This document shows positions 43,041 through 52,153 of a stretch of DNA of 64,000 nt, one piece after another. The DNA is taken from assembly GCA_965202895.1 (NCBI GenBank), contig OZ241901.1, positions 930,001 through 994,000 of the forward strand, given 5' to 3'. Source of the DNA: JAJDXW01 sp965202895. GTDB lineage: Bacteria; Pseudomonadota; Gammaproteobacteria; HK1. The notes beneath the pieces are model-generated. The model did not search any database, was not told the origin of the DNA, and saw nothing but the letters and a program-made list of their open reading frames with translations. Each line of letters starts with the position of its first letter. Position 1 is the first letter of the stretch. The translations under genes and the position numbers were made by a program.

Positions 43041-43991
43041 ATGAAGCTCACCCGCTCCGTATTCTGGCTCCTCCCGATCGCCGCGCTCGCGCTGCCGCTG
43101 CTCGTCAACCCCTACCACCAGTACGTCCTGAACCTGATCCTCGTCTACGTGGTCGTCGGGATCGGGTTCAACATCGTGGTCGGGAACCTCGGCCAGCTCG
43201 CCTTCTCGAACGTCGCGTTCTTCGGCATCGGCGCCTACGCCTCCGCGATCTTCACCACCCAGCTCGGCATCCCCTGGTGGCTCACCGTCGTTCCGGCCGG
43301 CGTGGCCGGGGCGGCCGCGGGCTGCGCCGCGAGCATTCCCGCCCTCCGGGGGGTGAGGCTGTTCTATCTCGCCATCATGACCCTCGCGTTCGGGGAGCTG
43401 ATGCGGTGGTCCTACATTCGCACCCCCTCGCTCACCGGCGGCTCCATGGGGCTGACCGTGCCCCCCGCGGAGCTCTTCGGCCAGGTCCTCGAGTCCGAGG
43501 CGCAGAAGTTCTACGTGTTCCTCGTCATCGTCGTGGTCATCGTGATCGCGGTGAGCCGCCTCCTCGAGTCGCGGATCGGCCGCGCCTTCCTCGCGATCAA
43601 GAACGACGAGCGGGCGGCGGCGGCGATGGCGGTCCCGACCGGACGCTACTTCGTGCTCGCGTTCGCCTCGAGCGGGTTCGTCGTCGGCATCGGCGGCGCG
43701 ATGTACGCGGCGCTCGTCGGCCACCTCTCACCCGAAGCCTTCGACCTCGTGCAGCTCATCCTGCACTTCGCGATCATCATGGTGGGCGGTCTCGGAAGCC
43801 TCGTCGGCTCCATCCTCGGCGCGGTCCTCATCACCGCGACCCCGGAGCTGTTCCGGGACTGGCCCGGGTTCGAGGAGCTCATGTTCGGCGTCGTGATCGT
43901 GCTGGTCATCCTGTTCCTGCCGCGCGGACTCGCGAGCCTCCTCGCGAAGGTCCACCCGATCTTCAGGGACCGGTATCTGCGGGAGGATTGA
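43041..43991 (+). CDS. livM: branched-chain-amino-acid-type ABC permease LivM (transporter 2)
   Basis: The 316-residue membrane protein starts at ATG 43041 (the open frame extends upstream to 42993 without family similarity). GIGFNIVVGNLGQLAFSNVAFFG near residue 42 and HFAIIMVGGLGSLVGSILGA near 240 are the LivM landmarks. It ends two bases before the livG start codon, so the two are translationally coupled. Confidence 0.92.
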   Translation: MKLTRSVFWLLPIAALALPLLVNPYHQYVLNLILVYVVVGIGFNIVVGNLGQLAFSNVAFFGIGAYASAIFTTQLGIPWWLTVVPAGVAGAAAGCAASIPALRGVRLFYLAIMTLAFGELMRWSYIRTPSLTGGSMGLTVPPAELFGQVLESEAQKFYVFLVIVVVIVIAVSRLLESRIGRAFLAIKNDERAAAAMAVPTGRYFVLAFASSGFVVGIGGAMYAALVGHLSPEAFDLVQLILHFAIIMVGGLGSLVGSILGAVLITATPELFRDWPGFEELMFGVVIVLVILFLPRGLASLLAKVHPIFRDRYLRED

Positions 43992-43992
43992 C

Positions 43993-44751
43993 GTGGCCTT
44001 GCTCGAGATCACCGGCGCGAGCGTCCGGTACGGCGGCCTCACCGCGGTGAACGAGGTGAGCTTCCAGGCCGAGCCGGGGGAGGTGCGCGCCCTCATCGGG
44101 CCCAACGGCGCGGGCAAGACGACCCTGTTCAAGGCGATCGCGGGGGAGGAGCCGCTGAGCGCGGGGACCATCCACTTCCAGGGCGCGCCGATCCACGCCC
44201 TCACCCCGCATGAGGTCTCCGCCCGCGGGGTCCGCCGGACGTTCCAGAACGGCGGCCTGTTCGGCGACCTGAGCGCGCTCGAGAACGTCCTGGCCGGGCT
44301 CCACACCCGGGTCCCGAGCTCGTTCGGGGGCCTGCTGCTCGGAACCCGGGCCGCGAAGGCGGCGGAGAAGAACGGCACCCGGAAGGCGCGCGCGCTGCTC
44401 GAGATGATGGGCATCCCGCACGTCGCCGACCAGCGGGCGCGCGACCTCTCGGGCGGACAGCGGCGCATGGTGGAGATCGTGCGGGCCCTCGCGACGGACC
44501 CCCCGCTGCTGCTGCTCGACGAGCCCGCGGTCGGGCTCGCGCCGCCGGCCCGGGCCGAGCTCATGAAGATCATCCGCCGGCTCGTCGAGGAGGAGAACGT
44601 CGCCGTCATCCTCATCGAGCACGCGATCGAGTTCGTGATGACGGTCTGCGACACGCTCATGGTGCTGAACGACGGCGAGCTCATCGCCGAAGGCCCTCCG
44701 GAGGAGGTGCGCCGGAACCGGGAAGTCCTCGAGGCCTACCTTGGACGCTGA
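43993..44751 (+). CDS. livG: branched-chain-amino-acid-type ABC ATPase LivG (transporter 2)
   Basis: The 252-residue ATPase starts at GTG 43993, directly after the livM stop and with GGGAGG overlapping the end of livM. Walker A GPNGAGKTT near residue 35, signature LSGGQRRM, Walker B LLLLDEPAVGLAP and the end EAYLGR are all present. The longer segment between Q-loop and signature (HTRVPSSFGGLLLGTRAA) is LivG-like. It overlaps livF by 11 bases. Confidence 0.92.
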   Translation: MALLEITGASVRYGGLTAVNEVSFQAEPGEVRALIGPNGAGKTTLFKAIAGEEPLSAGTIHFQGAPIHALTPHEVSARGVRRTFQNGGLFGDLSALENVLAGLHTRVPSSFGGLLLGTRAAKAAEKNGTRKARALLEMMGIPHVADQRARDLSGGQRRMVEIVRALATDPPLLLLDEPAVGLAPPARAELMKIIRRLVEEENVAVILIEHAIEFVMTVCDTLMVLNDGELIAEGPPEEVRRNREVLEAYLGR

Positions 44752-45451
44752 CGCGCGCCTCGGGGTGAGCGGCCTCGTGGCCGGCTACGGCGGCGACGCC
44801 GTGCTGCGGGGGGTGGGCCTGCACGTGGGGGAGGCCGAGATCGTCTCGCTGCTCGGCGCCAACGGCAGCGGCAAGTCGACGATCCTCAACACGATCAGCG
44901 GGTTCTTGCGGCCAACGGAGGGTCGGATCGAGCTCGAAGGCCGCTCCATAGGGGGTTTGGCGCCCCACGAGACGTTCCGCCGCGGGGTGGTGCAGGTGTC
45001 CCAGGCGCGGGACCTCTTCGGCGACCTCACGGTCGAAGAGAACCTGAAGCTCGGCTGCATCATCCAGGGGGACGAGCGGCTCGGTCTCGAGCAGGCGTTC
45101 GAGTACTTCCCGCGCCTCGCGGACCGGCGCGGCCAGACCGTCAGCACGATGTCCGGCGGCGAGCAGCAGATGGCCGCGATCGGCCGGGCGCTCATGAGCC
45201 AGCCGAGGATCCTGCTCCTCGACGAGCCGTCGGGGGGCCTCTCACCGCGGTTCGTCGAAGAGATCGCGAACATCATGCATCGGATGAAGTCGGACGGGGT
45301 GACGATGCTCCTGGTCGAGCAGAACATGCGCCTCGCCCTCGAGGTCAGCGACCGCTACCTCATCCTGCGGGACGGGCAGGTCGTCGACGCCGGGGCCACC
45401 GCCGGGACCGAGGGCTCGCATGACGACCTCGTCCGTGCGATCTATCTCTGA
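44741..45451 (+). CDS. livF: branched-chain-amino-acid-type ABC ATPase LivF (transporter 2)
   Basis: The 236-residue ATPase begins at TTG 44741 with GAGG six bases upstream, inside the end of livG; GTG 44765 is an alternative start. Walker A GANGSGKST, signature MSGGEQQM, Walker B ILLLDEPSGGLSP and the LivF motif LLVEQNMRLALEVSDR are present. It is the last gene of the transporter. Unlike LivF of transporter 1 it has no His-rich tail. Confidence 0.92.
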   Translation: MDADARLGVSGLVAGYGGDAVLRGVGLHVGEAEIVSLLGANGSGKSTILNTISGFLRPTEGRIELEGRSIGGLAPHETFRRGVVQVSQARDLFGDLTVEENLKLGCIIQGDERLGLEQAFEYFPRLADRRGQTVSTMSGGEQQMAAIGRALMSQPRILLLDEPSGGLSPRFVEEIANIMHRMKSDGVTMLLVEQNMRLALEVSDRYLILRDGQVVDAGATAGTEGSHDDLVRAIYL

Positions 45452-45454
45452 CCC

Positions 45455-45471
45455 GGACCGGTCGCCGGTCC
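45455..45471. terminator. hairpin just after livF of transporter 2
   Basis: GGACCGG, loop TCG, CCGGTCC forms a seven-base-pair stem starting three bases after the livF stop codon. There is no U-run. It may end the Liv operon before the SDR gene, or simply mark the 3' end of the message. Confidence 0.35.
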
Positions 45472-45637
45472 CCGGCCGCGGCCACGGCCGCCGGTCCGTC
45501 CGCGGCGGCGGCGAGCCGCACACGCTTCGGCGGCGCGGATGCGCTGGTGTCGTCGGCGACGGCTTCGTCGTCCGGGGCTGCACGATCCGTTCCAGTTCGC
45601 CCCGCTACCGCAGCCGAACGGCACGGAGGAGAGCACC

Positions 45638-46399
45638 ATGAGCGACGACGGGAGCCATCGGCCGGTCGCGGTAGTGACCGGCGCGGCGCGCGGCATCGGG
45701 AAGGGCTGCGCCGAAGCGCTCGGGCGGCGGGGCTTCGAGCTCGTACTGGTCGACGTGCTGGAGGACGAGCTCGCGGCGACCGTGGAAGGATTCGGCCGCG
45801 GCGGGGTGGCGGCGGAGGGCTTCATCGCCGACGTCGCCGATCATCGCCGGGCGCAGGAGGTCGCCGGCGAGGTGCTCGGGCGGCGCCCCGCGATCGACGT
45901 GCTCGTGAACAACGCGGGCACGCCGATGCCGAAGGGCCTCCTCGAGATCGAGGAGCACGAATGGGATCGGACCATCGACGTTCACATGAAGGGGTGCTTC
46001 AACTGGTGCCGGGCGGTGGCTCCGTCGATGCTGGCGAGCGGTGCGGGCCGCATCATCAACATCTCCTCGGTGAGCGCCAACAGCGGCGGGGTGACGAGCG
46101 CGGTGAGCAAGTTCGCCTACGCGGGCGCAAAGGCGGGGATCCTCGGGATGACGCGCGCCCTCGCCAAGGAGCTCGGCCCCTCCGTGTCGGTGAACGCCAT
46201 CTGCCCGGGCGCGATCAGGACCGAGATCACCGCCTCGATGCTCGAAGCCAGGGCGGAAGAGTTCATCGGCGGCATCTGCCTCGGCCGGCTCGGCACGCCG
46301 GCGGACGTCGGCGAGGTGGCCGCGTTCCTCGCCACGGTCGAGCCGAACTACGTCACCGGACAGGCGATCACCGTCGACGGGTTCCAGTGGGCGACCTGA
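45638..46399 (+). CDS. SDR-family NAD(P)-dependent oxidoreductase
   Basis: The 253-residue classical SDR starts at ATG 45638 after GGAGGAGAG. It has TGAARGIGKG for cofactor binding, NNAG near residue 90, the catalytic serine in INISSVSANSG near 138, and YAGAK (Tyr-x3-Lys) near 157, then NAICPGAIRTEI. It follows Liv transporter 2 by 186 bases on the same strand and could oxidise or reduce a derivative of the transported compound. The substrate is unknown; 3-oxoacyl- or sugar-type reductions are common in this branch. Confidence 0.88.
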   Translation: MSDDGSHRPVAVVTGAARGIGKGCAEALGRRGFELVLVDVLEDELAATVEGFGRGGVAAEGFIADVADHRRAQEVAGEVLGRRPAIDVLVNNAGTPMPKGLLEIEEHEWDRTIDVHMKGCFNWCRAVAPSMLASGAGRIINISSVSANSGGVTSAVSKFAYAGAKAGILGMTRALAKELGPSVSVNAICPGAIRTEITASMLEARAEEFIGGICLGRLGTPADVGEVAAFLATVEPNYVTGQAITVDGFQWAT

Positions 46400-46665
46400 G
46401 CGGAGCGGGAGAGCTGCCTCATGTACGCCGCGCCGCCGTCGTCGAATGCGGGCTCCGGGGGCCGGCCGGATGCGCGAAGCCGCTCGGCGCGCCGGAGGTG
46501 CCGGCTCGCCGAGCCTGATCCGCGCCGGCATGGACGACCCCCACGGACGACCCCGGGGCCGGCCGCACCTGCCGTCCCGGTGGCGGCCGGAGCGGATCGG
46601 CGTGCAGGTGCGCCCCTCGTAGCAGCGGTCGCCGGCCGGCCGGGCCGCGGGAGCTTCCGGCCGCG

Positions 46666-47568
46666 TCAGCCGGCGGCGTCCACCGCTTCGACGAACGCTC
46701 CGATCAGGCCGTCGGGGGCGTGGACGACGTGCTCCGGCCCGGGGAAGCGGCCCTCGTGCACGTCGGCGACGAACTCCTTGAAGCCCGCGACCCGTTCGGC
46801 CTGCATCTCCTCCTTCATCCTGTAGAGGAGACGGTACTGCCTGGAGTGCCGTGGATAGGGGGGCGGGTTGTTGCCGAGGACGTCCTCGGCGAACAGGAAC
46901 TGGACGTCCCCGCCGCTTCCCGCGCCGATGGACGAGGTGAGCAGCCGGGTCCGCCGGCTGATCTCGACGAGGAGCTCGGCGGGGACGACCTCGACCTCCA
47001 CCGCGTAGGCCCCCGCATGTTCGAGGGCCTTGATCTCGCGGAAGACCCACATCGCCTCGTCGAAGGTCTTCCCCACCGCCCGCAGACCGCCCGTCCAAGT
47101 GCTCTTGCGCGGCACGAGGCCCGCGTGCCCCTGGACGGGGATGCCCGCGTCGGCCGCCGCGGCCACGAAACGAGGGCTCCACTGGCACATGATGGCGTCC
47201 GCCCCGAGGGCCATGGCGTCGTACCCGATCCGTACCGCCTCGACCTCGCTGGCGGCGGCGACGAGCGGCACCGAGAAGGCCATGAAGGTATCGGGGGCGG
47301 CCCGCCGGATGGCCGCCGCGAGCTCGGGCCGGCGGGGGTCGAACCGGACCTTCATCGTATCGATGCCCGCCTCCTCGGCCGCCGCCGCCTCCTCCGGGGA
47401 GAAGGGCAGGGTCTCCACGAGCACGCGCTTCCCTTTCCGGTCCCGGAGGTCCTTGACCGTGTAGTTGCGGGTCCCGTATGCGCCGCCCAGGGTCATGACC
47501 CGCTTGAGGCCGCGTTCTGCCGCGTCTCTGGGAGGAATGCCTCCGTCGCCGGTCGCGTGGCTCGCCAT
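46666..47568 (-). CDS. ketopantoate hydroxymethyltransferase (PanB)-like TIM barrel
   Basis: The 300-residue protein starts at ATG 47568. The second half resembles PanB: QGHAGLVPRKSTWTGGLRAVGKT near residue 135, LEHAGAYAVEVEVVPAELL near 175 and SSIGAGSGGDVQFLFAEDVLG near 205. The N-terminal half differs (MTLGGAYGTRNYTVKDL instead of the PanB DSLGMV segment), so it is probably a PEP-mutase/PanB-superfamily enzyme with another substrate. panC and panD are not nearby, which argues against pantothenate synthesis. Cytoplasmic, no signal peptide. Confidence 0.75.
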   Translation of the reverse strand: MASHATGDGGIPPRDAAERGLKRVMTLGGAYGTRNYTVKDLRDRKGKRVLVETLPFSPEEAAAAEEAGIDTMKVRFDPRRPELAAAIRRAAPDTFMAFSVPLVAAASEVEAVRIGYDAMALGADAIMCQWSPRFVAAAADAGIPVQGHAGLVPRKSTWTGGLRAVGKTFDEAMWVFREIKALEHAGAYAVEVEVVPAELLVEISRRTRLLTSSIGAGSGGDVQFLFAEDVLGNNPPPYPRHSRQYRLLYRMKEEMQAERVAGFKEFVADVHEGRFPGPEHVVHAPDGLIGAFVEAVDAAG

Positions 47569-47932
47569 GGCTGTCGTCCCTCGTCGTCGGTTTCGGTTCG
47601 CGAAGCTCCTCGCCCGGACGGTACCAGAGTCGCGGCCCCCGATCCGCCTGCCCGAGCCTGCGGGCAGGGTGTTCTCACGCTGTATCGGGACGCGCGCGCC
47701 GGAGGTGTCTCGAACAATGATTCGGATGATACTGGGCTGAGAATCCGCATTCGACGATTCATGCGATGCGGACCGGGACGCGGCGGCAGCCCCGATCCGG
47801 ACACCGGCAGGATGAAACGGCCCGAACCCGCGGGTGCGCCCCCGGCCGCCGCGCGGGGTGATCGGGCGGGGCGATTCCGCGGCCGGTGCCGAGGGGCGCG
47901 CCGTTGCGGAGCACGGCCCGCCCCGCGTGAGA

Positions 47933-48673
47933 TCAGAGCGAGACGCCTCCATCCACCACGAAGGCGCCGCCGGTGGCGTAGGTGGATTCGTCGCTCGCGA
48001 GCCAGACCGCGATCGAGGCGATCTCCTCCGCCGTTCCGAGCCGCCCGAGGGGCTGGCGGGCGATGAAGTCCCGGCGCGCCCGGTCCGGGTCGTCGAAGGC
48101 GGCGATACGGTCCTCGAGGGAGGGGGTCTCCACCGTCCCGGGGCAGATGCAGTTGCAGCGGATCCCGTCGCGGATGTAGTCGGCGGCGACCGACTTGGTG
48201 AGCCCGATGACCGCCGCCTTCGTGGTGCCGTAGACGAAGCGGTGGGGCAGTCCCCGGATCGACGAGGCGACCGACGACATGTTGATGATCGAGCCGCCGC
48301 CCCGCTCGACCATGCCGGGGAGGAACGCGCGGATCATGCGGTACATGCTGTCCACGTTGATGGTCATGCTGGCGCGCCACTCGTCCTCGCCGGTGGTGAG
48401 CACGCTCCCGTGATGGACGAACCCCGCGCAGTTGAAGAGGACGTCGGGCGGGCCGGCCTCCCCGGCGGCGGCTTCGATGGCCGCGGGATCGGTGACGTCG
48501 AGGCGGCGGGTCTCGATTCCGGCGCCCCCCGCGAGCTCCGCGAGCTTCTCCTCGTCGACGTCGGTGGCGATCACCCGGGCCCCCTCGTCCGCGAAGGCGA
48601 GGGCGCTCGCCCGGCCGATCCCCTGGGCGGCCGCGGTGAGGAGGACGGTCTTGCCGGCGAGTCGAGAGCCCAT
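47933..48673 (-). CDS. SDR-family oxidoreductase, DHRS6-like
   Basis: The 246-residue SDR has TAAAQGIGRAS, NCAG in place of NNAG, INMSSVASS with catalytic Ser, and YGTTKAAVIGLTKSVAADY with Tyr-x3-Lys, followed by GIRCNCICPGTVETPSL. This last block is characteristic of the DHRS6 / 2-keto-3-deoxy-L-fuconate dehydrogenase-like group. It probably uses NAD to oxidise a hydroxy acid or sugar acid. It is divergent from the E1 alpha gene; 165 bases separate the starts and should contain both promoters. Confidence 0.86.
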   Translation of the reverse strand: MGSRLAGKTVLLTAAAQGIGRASALAFADEGARVIATDVDEEKLAELAGGAGIETRRLDVTDPAAIEAAAGEAGPPDVLFNCAGFVHHGSVLTTGEDEWRASMTINVDSMYRMIRAFLPGMVERGGGSIINMSSVASSIRGLPHRFVYGTTKAAVIGLTKSVAADYIRDGIRCNCICPGTVETPSLEDRIAAFDDPDRARRDFIARQPLGRLGTAEEIASIAVWLASDESTYATGGAFVVDGGVSL

Positions 48674-48837
48674 TGTCCGGTCCGAGGTCGAAGGGTGGCG
48701 GCAGGATACCAGAGGGTTCGCGGGCGAACGGCGGCGGAGCGCCTCCGAAGGCTACAATGCGCCCGCTCCCCGGAGGAGCGGCGGGCCGGCGGGCGGCGGC
48801 GCACGGCGGGGAAGTGCGGAGGAGGAAGGTTCGGTCG

Positions 48838-49863
48838 ATGACGGAGCGGCGCAACCTCGACACCGAGCGGTTCCTCGCCCACTACGAGACCATGCAGCGC
48901 ATCCGGGCGTTCGAGCGCGCCGCGCTCCGCGCGGCCCGCGAAGGGCTCGCGACCGGGGCGATCCACGCCTCCATCGGCCAGGAGGCGGTCGCGTCGGGGG
49001 TGTGCGGGAACCTGGGGCGCTCGGACCTTCTCCTCTCCAACCACCGCGGGCACGGCCACACCCTCGCCAAGGGTGCGGACCCCGGCGCCATGATGCGCGA
49101 GCTGTTCGGGCGCGAGGGCGGGGTGTGCGGCGGCAAGGGCGGCTCCATGCACATCGCCGACTTCGGGGTGGGCATGCTCGGGGCGAACGGGGTGGTCGGG
49201 GCCAACATCCTCATCGCGGCCGGCGCCGCGCACGGGATCCGGCTCCGCCGGTCCCGCACCGGGGACGACCGCGTCGTGGCCTGCATCTTCGGCGACGGGG
49301 CGGTGAACCGGGGGCCGTTCCTCGAAGGGCTCAACTGGGCGGCGGTGTACCGGCTGCCGGTGCTCTTCGTATGCGAGGACAACGGCTTCGCCGCGACGAC
49401 CCGCACCGGGGCGCTGACCGCGGGGCCGGGGCCGGCGGCGCGCGCGGAGAGCCTCGGGCTGGCGGCGGCGGAGGTGGACGGCAACGACGTCGCGGCCGTC
49501 GATGCGGTCGCGCGGGACTTCATCGCGGCGGCCCGCGCCGGCGAGCCGCGCTTTCTTCACGCGAAGACGTGGCGGCTCGAAGGGCATACCGCCGCCGACC
49601 AGGGGACGTATCGGCCGGCCTCGGAGGTCGAGGCGCGCTGGGCGGAGGAGCCCGTGGCCCGCTGCGAGGCGCTCCTCGGGCAGGCGGGGGTGGACCGGCG
49701 GCGCCTCGAAGCGGCCCGCGATGCGGCCGTGCGGGAGATGGAGGCGGTGTTCGAGGAAGCCCGCGCGGCGGACTGGCCGCCGGTGGCCACCGCGTTCGAC
49801 GACGTGCTCGATGCGGCGCCCGTGGAGGGAGGAGGAGGAACGATCGCGGGAGGCGCCGGCTGA
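48838..49863 (+). CDS. thiamine-diphosphate dehydrogenase E1 component, alpha subunit
   Basis: The 341-residue protein is the alpha chain of a pyruvate/acetoin/branched-chain 2-oxoacid dehydrogenase-type E1. The ThDP motif is FGDGAVNRGPFLEGLNWAA near residue 150; HASIGQEAV near 42, NHRGHGHTLAKG near 62 and GGKGGSMHIAD near 97 are the family landmarks. The ATG at 48838 follows GGAGGAAGG. Its stop overlaps the beta-chain start by one base (TGATG). Acetoin-type or a related 2-oxoacid is likely; no E2 or E3 gene follows. Confidence 0.9.
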   Translation: MTERRNLDTERFLAHYETMQRIRAFERAALRAAREGLATGAIHASIGQEAVASGVCGNLGRSDLLLSNHRGHGHTLAKGADPGAMMRELFGREGGVCGGKGGSMHIADFGVGMLGANGVVGANILIAAGAAHGIRLRRSRTGDDRVVACIFGDGAVNRGPFLEGLNWAAVYRLPVLFVCEDNGFAATTRTGALTAGPGPAARAESLGLAAAEVDGNDVAAVDAVARDFIAAARAGEPRFLHAKTWRLEGHTAADQGTYRPASEVEARWAEEPVARCEALLGQAGVDRRRLEAARDAAVREMEAVFEEARAADWPPVATAFDDVLDAAPVEGGGGTIAGGAG

Positions 49864-50822
49864 TGGGCGAGCTCACCTACGCCGAAGCCGCCCGGCAGGC
49901 CGTTGCGGAGGAGATGCGGCGCGACCCGGACGTCTGGGCGCTCGGCGAGGATCTCGGGCGCGGCGGGGTCTTCGGGCAGTACGCGGGGCTCGTGGACGAG
50001 TTCGGCCCCGAGCGGATCTGCGACACCCCCATCTCGGAGGCGTCCATCATGGGGGCGTCGGTCGGGGCGGCGATGGTCGGGACGCGGCCCATCGTGGAGA
50101 TGCGCTTCTCGGACTTCGCACTCTGCGCGGTCGACGAGCTCGTCAACCAGGCGGCGAAGGCGCGCTACATGTTCGGCGGCCAGGCCCGGGTGCCGATGGT
50201 GATCCGCGAGCCGATCGGGATCTGGCGCTCCTCCGCCGCCCAGCACTCGCAGTCGCTCGAAGCCTGGTACACGCACGTTCCCGGCCTGGTCGTCGTCGCC
50301 CCCGCCACCCCGGCCGACAACAAGGGGCTGCTCAAGTCCGCGGTCCGAAGCGACGATCCGGTGGTCTACATGGAGCACAAGAACCTCTGGGGCCTCGCCG
50401 GCGGCGTGCCCGAGGGCGAGGACCGGACGGTCCCCCTCGGTGCGGCGCGCGTGGAGCGGGCCGGGGAAGACGTGACGATCGTGAGCTGGTCCCGGATGGT
50501 GCACGTGTGCGCGGGGGCCGCCGCGGCGCTCGAAGGGGAGGGGGTCTCCGCGGAGGTCATCGATCTGCGCACCCTCTGGCCGTGGGACCGGGGGCGGGTC
50601 CTCGGCTCGGTGGCCAGGACCGGCCGGCTCCTCGTGGCGCACGAGGCGGTGTCGGTGGGCGGGTTCGGGGCCGAGGTGGCCGCGACGGTGGCCGAGGAGC
50701 TGGGGGCGCCGGTGCGCCGCCTGGGGGCGCCCCGCATTCCGATTCCCTACGCTCCCCCGCTCGAGGACCGGGCGCGGGTCACCGAGGACATGATCGCCGC
50801 CGCCGTGCGCGAGATGGCGTAG
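49863..50822 (+). CDS. thiamine-diphosphate dehydrogenase E1 component, beta subunit
   Basis: The 319-residue protein is the transketolase-like beta chain: LTYAEAARQAVAEEM at the start, LGEDLGRGGVFGQYAGL near residue 28, DTPISEASIMGASVGAAM near 53, and the C-terminal transketolase domain with IDLRTLWPWD and VAHEAVSVGGFGAEVA. It pairs with the alpha subunit encoded immediately upstream. The absence of E2/E3 in the following 13 kb means the complex must borrow them or act as an unlinked decarboxylase. Confidence 0.9.
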   Translation: MGELTYAEAARQAVAEEMRRDPDVWALGEDLGRGGVFGQYAGLVDEFGPERICDTPISEASIMGASVGAAMVGTRPIVEMRFSDFALCAVDELVNQAAKARYMFGGQARVPMVIREPIGIWRSSAAQHSQSLEAWYTHVPGLVVVAPATPADNKGLLKSAVRSDDPVVYMEHKNLWGLAGGVPEGEDRTVPLGAARVERAGEDVTIVSWSRMVHVCAGAAAALEGEGVSAEVIDLRTLWPWDRGRVLGSVARTGRLLVAHEAVSVGGFGAEVAATVAEELGAPVRRLGAPRIPIPYAPPLEDRARVTEDMIAAAVREMA

Positions 50823-51211
50823 GCGGTCGCTTGGACGCCGCCTCCGGGCGAGGGAGGGCTGGCGGCGGCGGGCAGGATGCGGCCCGCGGCCATCCGTTCC
50901 GGGCGCGGCGGGGGCCGGGGTGGCGGGGGTGCGGCCCGGGACGGCGGACGGACCCTGCCGGAGGGTGCTCGCGGGCGAGTCGCAGGGAACGATCGCCCCC
51001 TTCGGTGGCTATCGGACCGGGAGGCGGACCGGGAGGCGGACCGGGAGGCGGACCGGGAGGCGGACCGGGAGGCGGATCGGGAGGCGGGCGAGAAGACGGA
51101 CCAGAGGGAAGCCGGAAGGCCGGCCGGGCTCCGGGATCGGAGGAGGTCCGGCCCGGGCGCGGCCCGCCGCGGCAGTCGAGGCAGTCGAGCAAGAGAGGAG
51201 AGGAATCGAGG
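50823..51211. other. 389-base gap holding a 12-nt tandem repeat
   Basis: No gene is supported between the E1 beta and crotonase genes. The stretch is very GC-rich and contains tandem GGACCGGGAGGC units. The last 30 bases carry an AGGAGAGG ribosome site for the crotonase. A long plus-strand frame reads Gly/Pro repeats through it, but lacks coding character. Confidence 0.5.
51014..51085. repeat. 12-nt tandem repeat, six units
   Basis: Five exact copies of GGACCGGGAGGC (51014-51073) are followed by one copy with a single change (GGATCGGGAGGC, 51074-51085). The array lies ~130 bases upstream of the crotonase start codon. Copy number is likely to vary among strains. Confidence 0.92.
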
Positions 51212-52015
51212 ATGAGCAGCATCGGGAGCTTCCGGGACCTCGGGGTCACGCTGGAAGAGGGTGACGTGGCGGTGGTCGAGATCCGGCGCCCGCCCCACAA
51301 TTTCTTCGACGTGGACCTCATCGACGCGATCGCGGATGCCTACGAGGCTCTGGACGGGCATCCCGGGTGCCGGGCCATCGTGCTCTGCGCCCAGGGGAAG
51401 AACTTCTGCGCGGGCGCGAACTTCCAGGGCGGCGGGGGCGCGGCCCGGGACACGACCGGCGAGCGGGGCGAGAGCGGGGGCGGGCATCTCTACCGGCACG
51501 CGGTCCGCATCTTCCGGGCGAAGACCCCGGTGGTCGCCGCGGTGCAGGGGGCGGCGGTCGGCGGCGGCCTCGGGCTCGCGGTGTCGGCGGACTTCCGGGT
51601 CACCTGTCCCGAGGGCCGCTTCAGCGCGAACTTCACCCGCCTGGGGTTCCATCCGGGGTTCGGTCTCACCGTCACCCTTCCGGAGATCGTCGGCCGGCAA
51701 CGGGCCGCGCTCATGTTCTACACCGGCCGGCGCATCAAGGGCGACGAGGCCCTGGAGTGGGGGCTCGCGGACGCGCTCGTCCCGCTCGACCGGGTCCGCG
51801 ATGCGGCCTGCGAGCTCGCCCGCGAGATCGCGGCTTCGGCCCCGCTCGCGGTCGTCGCCACCCGCGCGACGGTACGCGGAGACCTCGCGGAGCGGGTGGC
51901 GCGGGCCACCGACCGCGAGCTGGCGGAGCAGACCCGGCTTCGCGGGACGAAGGACTGGCAGGAAGGGGTGAAGGCGATGGCCGAGCGCCGCCGGCCGAGC
52001 TTCGTCGGAGCGTGA
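51212..52015 (+). CDS. crotonase-superfamily protein lacking the usual catalytic glutamates
   Basis: The 267-residue protein has the crotonase fold: GKNFCAGANFQ (first oxyanion-hole segment) near residue 66 and VQGAAVGGGLGLAVSADFRV near 112. In true enoyl-CoA hydratases the two catalytic Glu residues sit in GGGCELA and PEI motifs; here the equivalents read GGGLGLA and NFT, so both are missing. It should bind an acyl-CoA, but the reaction is probably not simple hydration; isomerase, hydrolase or decarboxylase relatives are possible. It lies downstream of the E1 subunits on the same strand. Confidence 0.83.
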   Translation: MSSIGSFRDLGVTLEEGDVAVVEIRRPPHNFFDVDLIDAIADAYEALDGHPGCRAIVLCAQGKNFCAGANFQGGGGAARDTTGERGESGGGHLYRHAVRIFRAKTPVVAAVQGAAVGGGLGLAVSADFRVTCPEGRFSANFTRLGFHPGFGLTVTLPEIVGRQRAALMFYTGRRIKGDEALEWGLADALVPLDRVRDAACELAREIAASAPLAVVATRATVRGDLAERVARATDRELAEQTRLRGTKDWQEGVKAMAERRRPSFVGA

Positions 52016-52153
52016 GGGCCGCTCGGCGCCGGCGGCGGGGTCGCGAGCCGCGGCGGTCGGACCGGATGGGGCGATCGTGAACGGGAGCGGGAGGAAGCAG
52101 GCATTTCGACCGCCGAGGCCCGGAGAACCGGCCGGGCGACAGGGGAGGGGTCC

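Noticed and set aside
51014..51085. Possible CRISPR or iteron array.
   Set aside because: Units are 12 bases, contiguous and low complexity; no replication gene or spacer pattern is nearby.
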